Part shown: positions 1 through 5,112 of the stretch, in pieces
Layout: every line of letters starts with the position of its first letter
Position numbering within the stretch: the stretch's first letter is position 1
Source of the DNA: CAZQIC01 sp964593555
GTDB lineage: Bacteria; Bacteroidota; Bacteroidia; JAFLBG01
Length of the DNA stretch: 11,317 bases
Reading direction: 5' to 3'
Assembly (NCBI GenBank): GCA_964593555.1
Contig: CAZQIC010000141.1
Span: forward strand, 1-11,317
The notes under the pieces: model-generated
Told to the model about the DNA's origin: nothing
The model's database searches: none
What the model saw: the letters and a program-made list of their open reading frames with translations, nothing else
Position numbers and translations under genes: made by a program

Positions 1-376
1 CGGAAACATACCATTGCAAAAAGTTATGCGTGGTATAATCTTTTTCTTTTAAACAGGCATCAACCAAGTTATTTATTTCGGAAGATACTAAAGCTTCGTG
101 TTCATGAATTTGTTCGAAGATGGCATTGAGCGATTTAAAACTCAATGGAGGTTGCTTTAATGCAGGAACAACACCTTGTCCGCCGCGCTCGTTAATAAAT
201 TTCACAAGCTTAAGCATGTGCAGGCGCTCTTCATCAGAGTGCGTGTACAAAAATTGTGCAGCGCCGTCGAAGCCATTCGTCTCAGCCCATGATGCCATTG
301 CTAAATAATATTGTGAAGAGGATGCTTCCAGTTCAACTTGTTTGTTGAGTGCTGATTCTATTTTTTTTGATAACAT
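1..376 (-). CDS. ftnA: Ferritin (non-haem iron storage), 5' part only
   Basis: This is the first 125 codons of a bacterial ferritin; the 3' end lies beyond the left edge. Ferritins form 24-subunit cytoplasmic shells that oxidise Fe(II) at a di-iron ferroxidase centre and store the mineral. From ATG 376-374 the protein begins MLSKKIESALNKQVELEASS. The ferroxidase ligands are visible at the positions known for E. coli FtnA: E17, Y24, E50, H53 (motif HSDEERLH) and E94 (EHEA). Later residues read DYTTHNFLQWYVS; FLQW is the conserved start of the helix carrying the last ligand pair, which is cut off. No haem-ligand methionine is needed for this class. The start is followed by the expected helical N-terminus and no in-frame upstream ATG is needed. 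On the minus strand a weak -7-like TACTTTCG (plus 416-423) is the only promoter candidate I see. Family assignment is secure; the symbol is by analogy. Confidence 0.93.
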   Translation of the reverse strand, partial: MLSKKIESALNKQVELEASSSQYYLAMASWAETNGFDGAAQFLYTHSDEERLHMLKLVKFINERGGQGVVPALKQPPLSFKSLNAIFEQIHEHEALVSSEINNLVDACLKEKDYTTHNFLQWYVS

Positions 377-381
377 TTTTT

Positions 382-407
382 TAGTTGTTTGTTAATAGTT
401 GTTTGTT
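382..407. repeat. Short tandem repeat, TAGTTGTTTGTT twice
   Basis: TAGTTGTTTGTT occurs at 382-393 and again at 396-407, a 14-base period, directly upstream of the ferritin start. It probably forms part of the ferritin 5' leader. The period is twice seven, which recalls the 7-base tracts near 4613-4745 and 5061-5112, though the unit sequence differs. Confidence 0.6.
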
Positions 408-420
408 CTTGTTTTCGAAA

Positions 421-450
421 GTAGTTCTCGACTTCACTCGAACTGACATT
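421..450. repeat. Intergenic repeat fragment, imperfect inverted repeat (TCGACTTCACTCGAACTGAC)
   Basis: AGTTCTCGA (423-431) and TCGAACT (438-444) form an imperfect inverted repeat with a two-base bulge around CTTCAC. From memory, variants of the string TCGACTTC(A/G)CTCGAACTGACA are very common between genes in Bacteroidota and other genomes. I therefore read this as a copy of a dispersed intergenic element rather than a gene-specific site. The genome-wide copy number cannot be seen here. Confidence 0.5.
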
Positions 451-472
451 TCGTTATAGTGTATATTTTTAA

Positions 473-500
473 TTGGCACATTTTCAAATCGGCACATTAT
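473..500. repeat. Direct repeat of GGCACATT, 16-base period
   Basis: GGCACATT is found at 475-482 and 491-498, embedded in two near-identical 16-base units (TTGGCACATTTTCAAA and TCGGCACATTATTTTA). It ends next to the stop codon of the TPR gene (502-504 on the minus strand), so it lies in that gene's 3' untranslated region. I recall strings of this type, with alternating TTTTCAAAT and GGCACATT, between genes in several Bacteroidota. Confidence 0.5.
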
Positions 501-501
501 T

Positions 502-837
502 TTACCCGCCTCCGGCTTCTTCATCTATTATCATCAGTGCTTCTTCCAATTCGCCCAATGTTCTCATATCTTTTTGTGCCTTTGCTTTTTCTATTCCTCT
601 TTTATAAACGGAAATAGCATCGCTTGTATTCTCTTTTTGTTCGTATAATTTTCCCAGCTGATAATAGGCAGCTAAATACGATTCATCTTTTAACAGCAAT
701 TTTTTCAATATGCTTTCTGCCTCATCTGTTTTTCCTTCTTTTAATAGTTCCAAGGCCTGAGCATAATTCAAAAACAAATCTTCAGGATTTTCTTTTAGCA
801 TTTGCTGTAATAATTCTACCCGTTTGTTAATTTCCAT
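502..837 (-). CDS. Small tetratricopeptide-repeat protein
   Basis: A 111-residue protein made almost entirely of TPR helices. One repeat covers roughly residues 18-51 (PEDLFLNYAQALELLKEGKTDEA...) and a second roughly 52-85 (ESYLAAYYQLGKLYEQKENTSDA...), each with the usual small/large residue pattern. A capping helix and an acidic, glycine-rich tail (EEAGGG) follow. There is no signal peptide or membrane segment, so it is probably a cytoplasmic protein-protein adaptor. The ATG (837-835) abuts the pheS stop (840-838) with no spacer, so translation is probably coupled and the gene shares the pheS transcript. I see no promoter of its own. TPR proteins have no inherent catalytic activity, and neither the partner nor the role can be read from the sequence. 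Adjacency to pheS does not by itself show a function in translation. Confidence 0.85.
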   Translation of the reverse strand: MEINKRVELLQQMLKENPEDLFLNYAQALELLKEGKTDEAESILKKLLLKDESYLAAYYQLGKLYEQKENTSDAISVYKRGIEKAKAQKDMRTLGELEEALMIIDEEAGGG

Positions 838-1860
838 TTAGTTGGCTGATTTAAATTGTTGTAAAAATCTAAGGTCGTTCTCAAAAAATAATCGAATATC
901 TTTTACCTGGTATTTTAGCATGGTAATTCTTTCTATTCCCATTCCAAACGCAAAGCCGCTATAGATGTTGCTGTCTATTTTGCAATTTTCGAGTACAGTT
1001 GGATCCACCATTCCGCATCCTAAAATTTCTACCCATCCCGATCCTTTGCAAATGTTGCAGCCTGTTCCCTTGCAAAACGGACATGATACATCCATCTCTG
1101 CGCTTGGTTCTGTAAATGGAAAGTAGGAGGGACGCAAACGTATTTGTGTGCCGTCGCCAAACATTTCTTTCGAAAAATATAATAATGTTTGTTTCAAATC
1201 GGCGAACGAAATATTTTTATCAATGTATAATCCTTCTACCTGGTGAAACTGGCAATGCGCCCTTGCAGATACAGCCTCGTTACGATAAACGCGTCCCGGA
1301 GAAATAGTACGTATTGGAGGTTTTTGATCCTCCATGATATGTACTTGCACCGATGAGGTTTGCGTTCGCAATACAATATCCGGATTGGATTGAATATAAA
1401 ACGTATCCTGCATATCGCGTGCGGGATGATCTTCGGGTGTATTAAGCGCGGTAAAATTATGCCAGTCGTCTTCTATTTCCCTTCCTTCAGAAACTGTAAA
1501 ACCTATACGCGAAAAAATATCAATGATCTCATTTCGTATAATTGATAAAGGATGGCGTGAGCCCAATGCAATTGTCTCGCCCGGTAAAGTAAGGTCGTTG
1601 TTGTTTGAGCTTGTATCTTCTGTTCCTTCAAAAGTAGTTTTAAGCAGTGTAATTTTTTCCTGCGCTTTTGTTTTAAGTTCGTTTAGCGCTTTACCTACTT
1701 CTTTTCTTAATGCAGGCTCAATGGTTTTAAACTCGTTAAAAAGTTCAACCACCTCGCCTTTTTTTCCGAGCATTTTTACTCTGAATTCTTCCGCAGCTTC
1801 TTTTGTAGCAGCAGAAAAACTATCTATCTCACTTAGCAGATCTTTTATTCTTTTTTCCAC
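838..1860 (-). CDS. pheS: Phenylalanine--tRNA ligase alpha subunit
   Basis: Catalytic subunit of the alpha2-beta2 phenylalanyl-tRNA synthetase, which activates phenylalanine with ATP and charges tRNA-Phe. It has 340 residues, the usual bacterial size. An N-terminal coiled-coil (about 1-85, ending in LGKKGEV-type residues at 31-37) is followed by the class II core. Motif 2 is PGRVYRNE (188-195) with FHQVEG (205-210); motif 3 is GMGIER (306-311), then DIRLFFENDLRFL. A CxxC-x4-CxxC cluster (C260, C263, C268, C271), just before GWVEILGCGMV, looks like a zinc-binding knuckle. No ATG fits the N-terminus: the upstream frame is closed by a TAA at 1873-1875 and the first internal Met is residue 30. 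The start is therefore GTG (1860-1858), overlapping the last 32 bases of the upstream isomerase gene. pheT is not in the window. Function is certain; the start is likely. Confidence 0.97.
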   Translation of the reverse strand: MEKRIKDLLSEIDSFSAATKEAAEEFRVKMLGKKGEVVELFNEFKTIEPALRKEVGKALNELKTKAQEKITLLKTTFEGTEDTSSNNNDLTLPGETIALGSRHPLSIIRNEIIDIFSRIGFTVSEGREIEDDWHNFTALNTPEDHPARDMQDTFYIQSNPDIVLRTQTSSVQVHIMEDQKPPIRTISPGRVYRNEAVSARAHCQFHQVEGLYIDKNISFADLKQTLLYFSKEMFGDGTQIRLRPSYFPFTEPSAEMDVSCPFCKGTGCNICKGSGWVEILGCGMVDPTVLENCKIDSNIYSGFAFGMGIERITMLKYQVKDIRLFFENDLRFLQQFKSAN

Positions 1861-2704
1861 CTTTTTTTGCTTTTACAATTTGCATCGAAATAATTTTCAG
1901 ATCGCTTTTGGGTCTGCTGCTGCCATCCACTTCAACAATAGCAATTTTATCTACGATATCTAATCCCTCTAACACTTCGCCGAAAACGGTATAGCCTCCA
2001 TCAAGATGTGGCGCACCACCGGTTGTTGTATAATTTTTACGCTGCTCCTCAGTAAAAGCAAAATGAGGTGTTGTTTTAAAAAGCTCCTCTAATTGCGGTT
2101 CAAGCTGTGCAGAAAGAATCCTGAGACTATCAGTATTGCCAGTTGTTTGCAAGCGGATAAATTGGTTTCGTAATAATTCGTTTCCAGGCTTGTTGATAAA
2201 CTGGCCAAACAAATTTTGTTTGATAGGTTGATTCATTCGTTTTTCATAATCGTCGAGATCCGTGGTGTTAAAAACTTTTCCATGCACAATATAAAACTGG
2301 CAGCCTGATGATTCTTTTTTAGGATTAACATTATCGCCTTGTCTTGCAGCAGCCAACGCACCTTTTTTATGATAAAATGCAGGAACAAATTCCGCAGGAA
2401 TAGTATAACCTACATCACCCATGCCAAGCATAACTCCGGGCGCTGCGGTTTTGGACTTAGGGTCGCCGGTTTGTATCATAAATTGCTGAATAACCCTGTG
2501 AAACAATACACTATCATAAAAATGATTATTGACCAACTTTATAAAATTATCCCGGTGAAGGGGTGTCTCGTTATAAAGCTTTATTCTAATATCACCTAAA
2601 CTGGTTTTTATTAAAACTTCTGTTTCTTTAGGCGGGTCATTTTTAAGAGAAATGGTTAAAAGCCCTGCAAACACGATTACCCAGCCAAATACAATTTTTT
2701 TCAT
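1829..2704 (-). CDS. Exported cyclophilin-type peptidyl-prolyl cis-trans isomerase
   Basis: A 291-residue cyclophilin that catalyses cis-trans isomerisation of prolyl bonds during protein folding. Residues 1-20 (MKKIVFGWVIVFAGLLTISL) form a basic, then hydrophobic, export signal or anchor without a lipobox cysteine, so it should act in the periplasm. The core starts with VLIKTSLGDIRIKLY (30-44). FHRVIQQFMIQTGDP contains the equivalents of the human CypA residues R55, F60 and Q63 at R70, F75 and Q78. SSGCQFYIV (132-140) and LDGGYTVFGEV (234-244) complete the active-site cleft. A charged, mainly helical stretch at about 146-225 is inserted between those last two motifs and is absent from minimal cyclophilins. 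The C-terminus is very basic (KAKKGGKKNKRSAK). It is the first gene of the operon with pheS and the TPR gene, whose link is position rather than shared pathway. Confidence 0.93.
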   Translation of the reverse strand: MKKIVFGWVIVFAGLLTISLKNDPPKETEVLIKTSLGDIRIKLYNETPLHRDNFIKLVNNHFYDSVLFHRVIQQFMIQTGDPKSKTAAPGVMLGMGDVGYTIPAEFVPAFYHKKGALAAARQGDNVNPKKESSGCQFYIVHGKVFNTTDLDDYEKRMNQPIKQNLFGQFINKPGNELLRNQFIRLQTTGNTDSLRILSAQLEPQLEELFKTTPHFAFTEEQRKNYTTTGGAPHLDGGYTVFGEVLEGLDIVDKIAIVEVDGSSRPKSDLKIISMQIVKAKKGGKKNKRSAK

Positions 2705-2718
2705 ATCGTTAAAAGTCC

Positions 2719-2726
2719 TATATTTG
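2719..2726 (+). promoter_or_regulatory. Bacteroidota -7 element TATATTTG, candidate promoter of the lipoprotein pair
   Basis: TATATTTG matches the Bacteroidota primary-sigma -7 consensus TAnnTTTG exactly. The expected -33 TTTG is not present; a T-run sits at that distance. Transcription would start near 2732, giving a leader of about 105 bases before the ATG at 2838. That leader would begin with the dyad at 2731-2752. A weaker, nearer candidate is TAGCTTTT at 2810-2817. Confidence 0.45.
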
Positions 2727-2730
2727 TTTG

Positions 2731-2752
2731 TTTGGGAACATCTTTTCCCAAA
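2731..2752. promoter_or_regulatory. Perfect dyad TTTGGGAA-N6-TTCCCAAA in the divergent control region
   Basis: Two perfect 8-base arms, 2731-2738 and 2745-2752, flank CATCTT. The dyad lies between the divergently transcribed isomerase operon and the lipoprotein pair, just downstream of the -7 element at 2719. It could be an operator for a dimeric regulator. It could also be a hairpin at the very 5' end of the lipoprotein mRNA. It has no following T-run, so it is not a standard terminator in that direction. Confidence 0.5.
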
Positions 2753-2837
2753 TGGAATATTGTCGGTTTTTATATCTACAATATTACAAATAATAAAAGA
2801 ACAATAAAATAGCTTTTTGGCTCTTAAATAAGTATAA

Positions 2838-3206
2838 ATGAAAAAAGGATTACCCGGAAAATTATTTTATTCTACTGCTTGTTTTCTGCTGATAATTCTG
2901 GTTGTGTCATCATGGTCGTGCAGGAAAGAAGACCAGACCTGTAAAGCTACTATAACTGTTACCGATGGTGCAGGTGCCGCTCTTTCAGGTGCAACTATAC
3001 ATTTAAGGCCGAATGCTACTGACTCTACTCATACTATCAGTGTTGATGAAACAAAGACAACGGATGGAGCCGGGCAAGCAACTTTCGAATTTAAATTACA
3101 AGCAATATTGAATTGTACTGTTACATCAGGATCACTGACGGGCACAGGTATTGTGAAATTGGAGCCTGCAAAAACAGTTGAGAAAACAATAATTGCTAAA
3201 CCATAA
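2838..3206 (+). CDS. Small lipoprotein with Ig/transthyretin-like beta domain, copy 1
   Basis: A 122-residue predicted lipoprotein. A basic N-terminus (MKKGLPGK) precedes a hydrophobic segment ending SSWSC, with C28 as the probable lipid-carrying residue; SC followed by basic residues is typical of Bacteroidota lipoboxes. The mature start CRKEDQ contains K-E-D, which resembles the lipoprotein surface-export signal described in Capnocytophaga (K followed by two acidic residues), so it may face outward. The rest, ATITVTDGAGAALSGATIHL...TTDGAGQATFEFKL, is a beta-sandwich pattern like the carboxypeptidase-regulatory or bacterial Ig-like folds found in surface proteins. C35 and C93 could form a disulphide. 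It lies 9 bases upstream of a close paralogue, so the two are co-transcribed. No ligand or enzymatic motif is visible and the function is unknown. Confidence 0.82.
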   Translation: MKKGLPGKLFYSTACFLLIILVVSSWSCRKEDQTCKATITVTDGAGAALSGATIHLRPNATDSTHTISVDETKTTDGAGQATFEFKLQAILNCTVTSGSLTGTGIVKLEPAKTVEKTIIAKP

Positions 3207-3215
3207 AAAAGGATA

Positions 3216-3569
3216 ATGAAAAAGCCATTTTTAGCTGCGGCATACGTTTTAATGGTAGTTACTTTAATTACTGTTTGGTCCTGTAGAAAAAAGGATCAGA
3301 CTTGCACGGCGGTTATTACGGTTACTGATGCTGCAGGTGCTCCTCAAGCGGGTGCTACTGTTCATTTATACCCTAATACCACTTCTACGCTTACTATAAG
3401 CGCAGAGGCAGATACCATACAAACTACAGATGGTTCAGGGAAATCTACTTTTAAGTTTAAGCTTCAGGCAATACTTAATGCTTCAGTTACTATCGGTGGT
3501 TTATCCGGATCAGGAATTGTGAAGCTGGAGCCTGCTGAGACTGTGGAGAAAACAATTATTGTTCAGTAA
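3216..3569 (+). CDS. Small lipoprotein with Ig/transthyretin-like beta domain, copy 2
   Basis: A 117-residue paralogue of the preceding gene. The mature parts share about two thirds of their residues by eye, including DQTC, ITVTD, GAT(I/V)HL, TTDG, FKLQAILN, GIVKLEPA and TVEKTII. The lipobox is TVWSC (C23), followed by RKKDQ. It therefore has one acidic residue less after the lysines than copy 1, and the surface-export signal is weaker. It keeps the cysteine of DQTC (C30) but lacks the partner of C93, which is alanine here, so a conserved internal disulphide is unlikely. Codon choice differs widely between the copies while protein sequence is kept, so the duplication is not recent and both copies look maintained. 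AAGGATA before the ATG is a fair ribosome-binding site. It ends 6 bases from the convergent gene at 3576-3920. Function unknown. Confidence 0.82.
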   Translation: MKKPFLAAAYVLMVVTLITVWSCRKKDQTCTAVITVTDAAGAPQAGATVHLYPNTTSTLTISAEADTIQTTDGSGKSTFKFKLQAILNASVTIGGLSGSGIVKLEPAETVEKTIIVQ

Positions 3570-3575
3570 GCTCGT

Positions 3576-3920
3576 TTACTTTTCTCCGTTTTTAAAATAT
3601 TCTATCGCCGCTTCTTTCATTAACATTGTTTGCTGAAAAGGATTTAAGGGAGGCAGTTCGCTGTTTGCTTTCCAATGCGGCCAGCCATCTTCATCCAGAC
3701 CCATATATTCATAATATCCGTATGGCTCAAGTAATGTACAAATGGCAACGTGCATTACATCCAGTTTTTGATCCTTACTGAATTTTTTATATCCTTTTCC
3801 TAATTCCTGCACTCCAATTAAGAATAGAATACCCTGCAGGTCAAGATCTGCATCAAATGATTTATTGAGCTCTGCTACCAGCTCATTCCATGCTTGTTCC
3901 CGAGGTGTTTCAGTCTCCAT
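3576..3920 (-). CDS. Conserved-looking hypothetical protein, 114 residues
   Basis: An acidic, soluble protein without signal peptide or membrane segment. It has three parts: an N-terminal helix (EQAWNELVAELNKSF), a middle helical region (LQGILFLIGVQELGKGYKKFSKDQKLDVMHVAICTLLEPYGYYEYMG) and an aromatic, proline-rich end (DEDGWPHWKANSELPPLNPFQQTMLMKEAAIEYF). I recall near-identical short proteins in many Bacteroidota genomes, always annotated as hypothetical, so I treat it as a conserved family of unknown function. No catalytic motif is recognisable. It is convergent with the lipoprotein pair (6-base gap) and divergent from cvpA (200-base gap). Its own -7 element, TATCTTTG, lies only four bases before the ATG, so the transcript should be leaderless or nearly so. 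The start cannot reasonably be placed further upstream, since that would put it inside the promoter. Confidence 0.8.
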   Translation of the reverse strand: METETPREQAWNELVAELNKSFDADLDLQGILFLIGVQELGKGYKKFSKDQKLDVMHVAICTLLEPYGYYEYMGLDEDGWPHWKANSELPPLNPFQQTMLMKEAAIEYFKNGEK

Positions 3921-3924
3921 AAAG

Positions 3925-3932
3925 CAAAGATA
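3925..3932 (-). promoter_or_regulatory. -7 element TATCTTTG immediately before the 114-residue hypothetical gene
   Basis: On the minus strand TATCTTTG matches TAnnTTTG exactly. Its last base is at 3925 and the ATG begins at 3920, so the transcript would start at or within a few bases of the start codon. A TTG-like -33 (CAA on the plus strand at 3955-3957) lies 22 bases upstream, slightly beyond the usual spacing. Confidence 0.5.
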
Positions 3933-4120
3933 TTAAGAATAAAATCACAAAAGACAATGAAACAAAACTCAAACAAATATTCATTGATATTTTTTGAAAA
4001 TTGTTTATTGAGATTTGATCATTATTGCTGTCAAAGCGGTCCTTAATCAACAATTGTCTTTTGAAAACTTATTGGCCAGGGTAAATTATACTGCGATGTT
4101 ATGCGTTTTCTTTGCAACAT

Positions 4121-4645
4121 ATGAGTTATCTCGATATAATAATTATCATTCCGCTTTTATGGGGATTGTACCGCGGATTTACCAAAGGATTTATAATTGA
4201 GCTGGCTACATTGATTGCTCTATGCCTTGGTATGATTGGCGCAATTAAGTTTTCTGATTTTGTTTCTAATTATTGCCGCACAAATTTTAACTGGACAAGC
4301 GAGTACCTTCCGCAAATTTCTTTTGTTATCACCTTTATAATTATTGTGGTGCTTGTTTATCTTATTGCCAAAGCAATTGAGCAATTTGTAAGGTTAGCGG
4401 CACTGGGTATTGTGAACCGCATTGCAGGTTCTGTATTTGGTGTATTTAAATTCGCGATAGCATTAAGTTGTTTGATCTATGTGATAAACACGATGCGTAC
4501 TGCGGATAAAATTTTTACTGCAGAGCAAAAAGAAAAATCAATTCTTTATAAACCTGTTGCTTCCATTGCAACTGCTGTGATTCCGGCTTTCCAAAAAGCT
4601 AAATTGGAAGAAGGTTATCAGTTGTCGGTTGTCAGTAATCGGTAA
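4121..4645 (+). CDS. CvpA-family inner-membrane protein
   Basis: A 174-residue integral membrane protein of the CvpA (colicin V production) family. Family members affect colicin V secretion and envelope stress in enterobacteria, but their molecular activity is not settled. Residues 1-27 (MSYLDIIIIIPLLWGLYRGFTKG) carry the typical D-x-hydrophobic start and the YRGFTKGFI(I/V)E motif. Membrane segments follow at about 28-43, 66-90 and 103-122, four in all with the first. The start chosen is ATG 4121; a TTG nine bases upstream is in frame but there is no reason to prefer it. The final codons, GYQLSVVSNR, are read from the 7-base tandem repeat that begins at 4613, so the native C-terminus has probably been replaced or extended by repeat sequence. 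The 200-base upstream gap shows no confident -7 element. Confidence 0.88.
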   Translation: MSYLDIIIIIPLLWGLYRGFTKGFIIELATLIALCLGMIGAIKFSDFVSNYCRTNFNWTSEYLPQISFVITFIIIVVLVYLIAKAIEQFVRLAALGIVNRIAGSVFGVFKFAIALSCLIYVINTMRTADKIFTAEQKEKSILYKPVASIATAVIPAFQKAKLEEGYQLSVVSNR

Positions 4646-4745
4646 CAGGGTTCTGAGTTCCGAGTTTAAAGTTCAAAGTGTTAGTAATCGGTTGTTGGTT
4701 ATCAGTTGTCGGTATCCGGTGATCAGTGGTTTAGGGTTTAAAGTT
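4613..4745 (+). repeat. Degenerate 7-base tandem repeat (RGTTNNN), about 19 units
   Basis: The tract reads as successive heptads such as GGTTATC, AGTTGTC, GGTTGTC, AGTAATC, AGTTCCG, AGTTTAA and GGTATCC, with a few 6-, 8- or 9-base units. Spacing supports the period: GGTTATCAGTTGTCGGT recurs exactly at 4613-4629 and 4697-4713 (offset 84, twelve units). AGTAATCGGT recurs at 4634-4643 and 4683-4692 (offset 49, seven units). The tract starts inside the last codons of cvpA and fills most of its 3' flank. I recall similar strings between genes in Bacteroidota. There are no spacers, so it is not a CRISPR array. Confidence 0.85.
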
Positions 4746-4771
4746 GTAAGTACTCAAATTTCAGAAGGGCA

Positions 4772-5041
4772 TTAAAATTGAGAAACGAGCAAATGATTGG
4801 TTTTATCGTCTAAGTATTGTTCGTTCCAATCGTGAGGGCCTCCATTGATTTTTGAATATATTATGTGACTTTCCAGCCCACTATTTTTTTTAGAAAAACT
4901 TTTTTTTAAAGCAATGCAAATGCATCCAGGTTTTGGCCATCCTCTCCAGGTTTGCGTTATAATGTTTCCAACATCCAACTCTTTTTGTAAAAGCTTTTTT
5001 AATTCTGGTGAAAAATTATCAATGTCTTCCTGAAAAATCAT
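4772..5041 (-). CDS. Hypothetical protein, 89 residues
   Basis: A small soluble protein with an N-terminal helix (IDNFSPELKKLLQKELDVGN), then a short beta-rich part (IITQTWRGWPKPGCICIALKKSF) and a C-terminal INGGPHDWNEQYLDDKTNHLLV. The order of features resembles a family of short hypothetical proteins I recall from several phyla: L...EL.AGN, then W or F with PPxG, then L..PF, then a (N/G)DPHxW..EY motif, then HLL. The resemblance is from memory and weak. The predicted protein has sensible composition and no internal oddity, which favours a real gene over a chance frame. It lies between two inversely oriented heptad-repeat tracts, convergent with cvpA and downstream of purN-rnhA on the same strand. 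No own -7 element is evident. Function unknown. Confidence 0.65.
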   Translation of the reverse strand: MIFQEDIDNFSPELKKLLQKELDVGNIITQTWRGWPKPGCICIALKKSFSKKNSGLESHIIYSKINGGPHDWNEQYLDDKTNHLLVSQF

Positions 5042-5060
5042 TTGTAATTTATTGAAATAT

Positions 5061-5112
5061 TTAAATCCGAAAACTCGAAACTTTATACCCGAAACTCAGA
5101 ACCCATTAACCC
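5061..5112 (-). repeat. Second heptad-repeat tract, opposite orientation
   Basis: Read on the minus strand, the tract gives GGGTTCTG, AGTTTCG, GGTATAA, AGTTTCG, AGTTTTC and GGATTTA, the same family as 4613-4745. A 17-base segment (minus strand of 5088-5104) matches 4648-4664 at 15 positions. It runs straight out of the rnhA stop codon (5106-5108), so it forms the start of the rnhA 3' flank. Confidence 0.75.

Noticed and set aside
1523..1963. Open frame of 146 codons on the plus strand
   Set aside because: It lies antisense to pheS and the isomerase gene, is very serine-rich from complementary codons, and has no start signal.
4112..4120. Alternative TTG start for cvpA
   Set aside because: ATG 4121 begins with the family-typical MSYLDI sequence and there is no ribosome-binding evidence favouring the TTG.
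3921..4120. Small gene in the gap before cvpA
   Set aside because: The only open frame (from 4015) overlaps cvpA out of frame, lacks family features and has no promoter. Apart from the -7 element for the neighbouring minus-strand gene I see nothing in the gap.
4613..4745. CRISPR-like array
   Set aside because: The units are contiguous heptads without unique spacers, and no cas gene is present.
4613..5112. Insertion sequence or composite transposon
   Set aside because: There is no transposase, no defined terminal inverted repeat ends and no visible target duplication; the inverted tracts are degenerate repeats.
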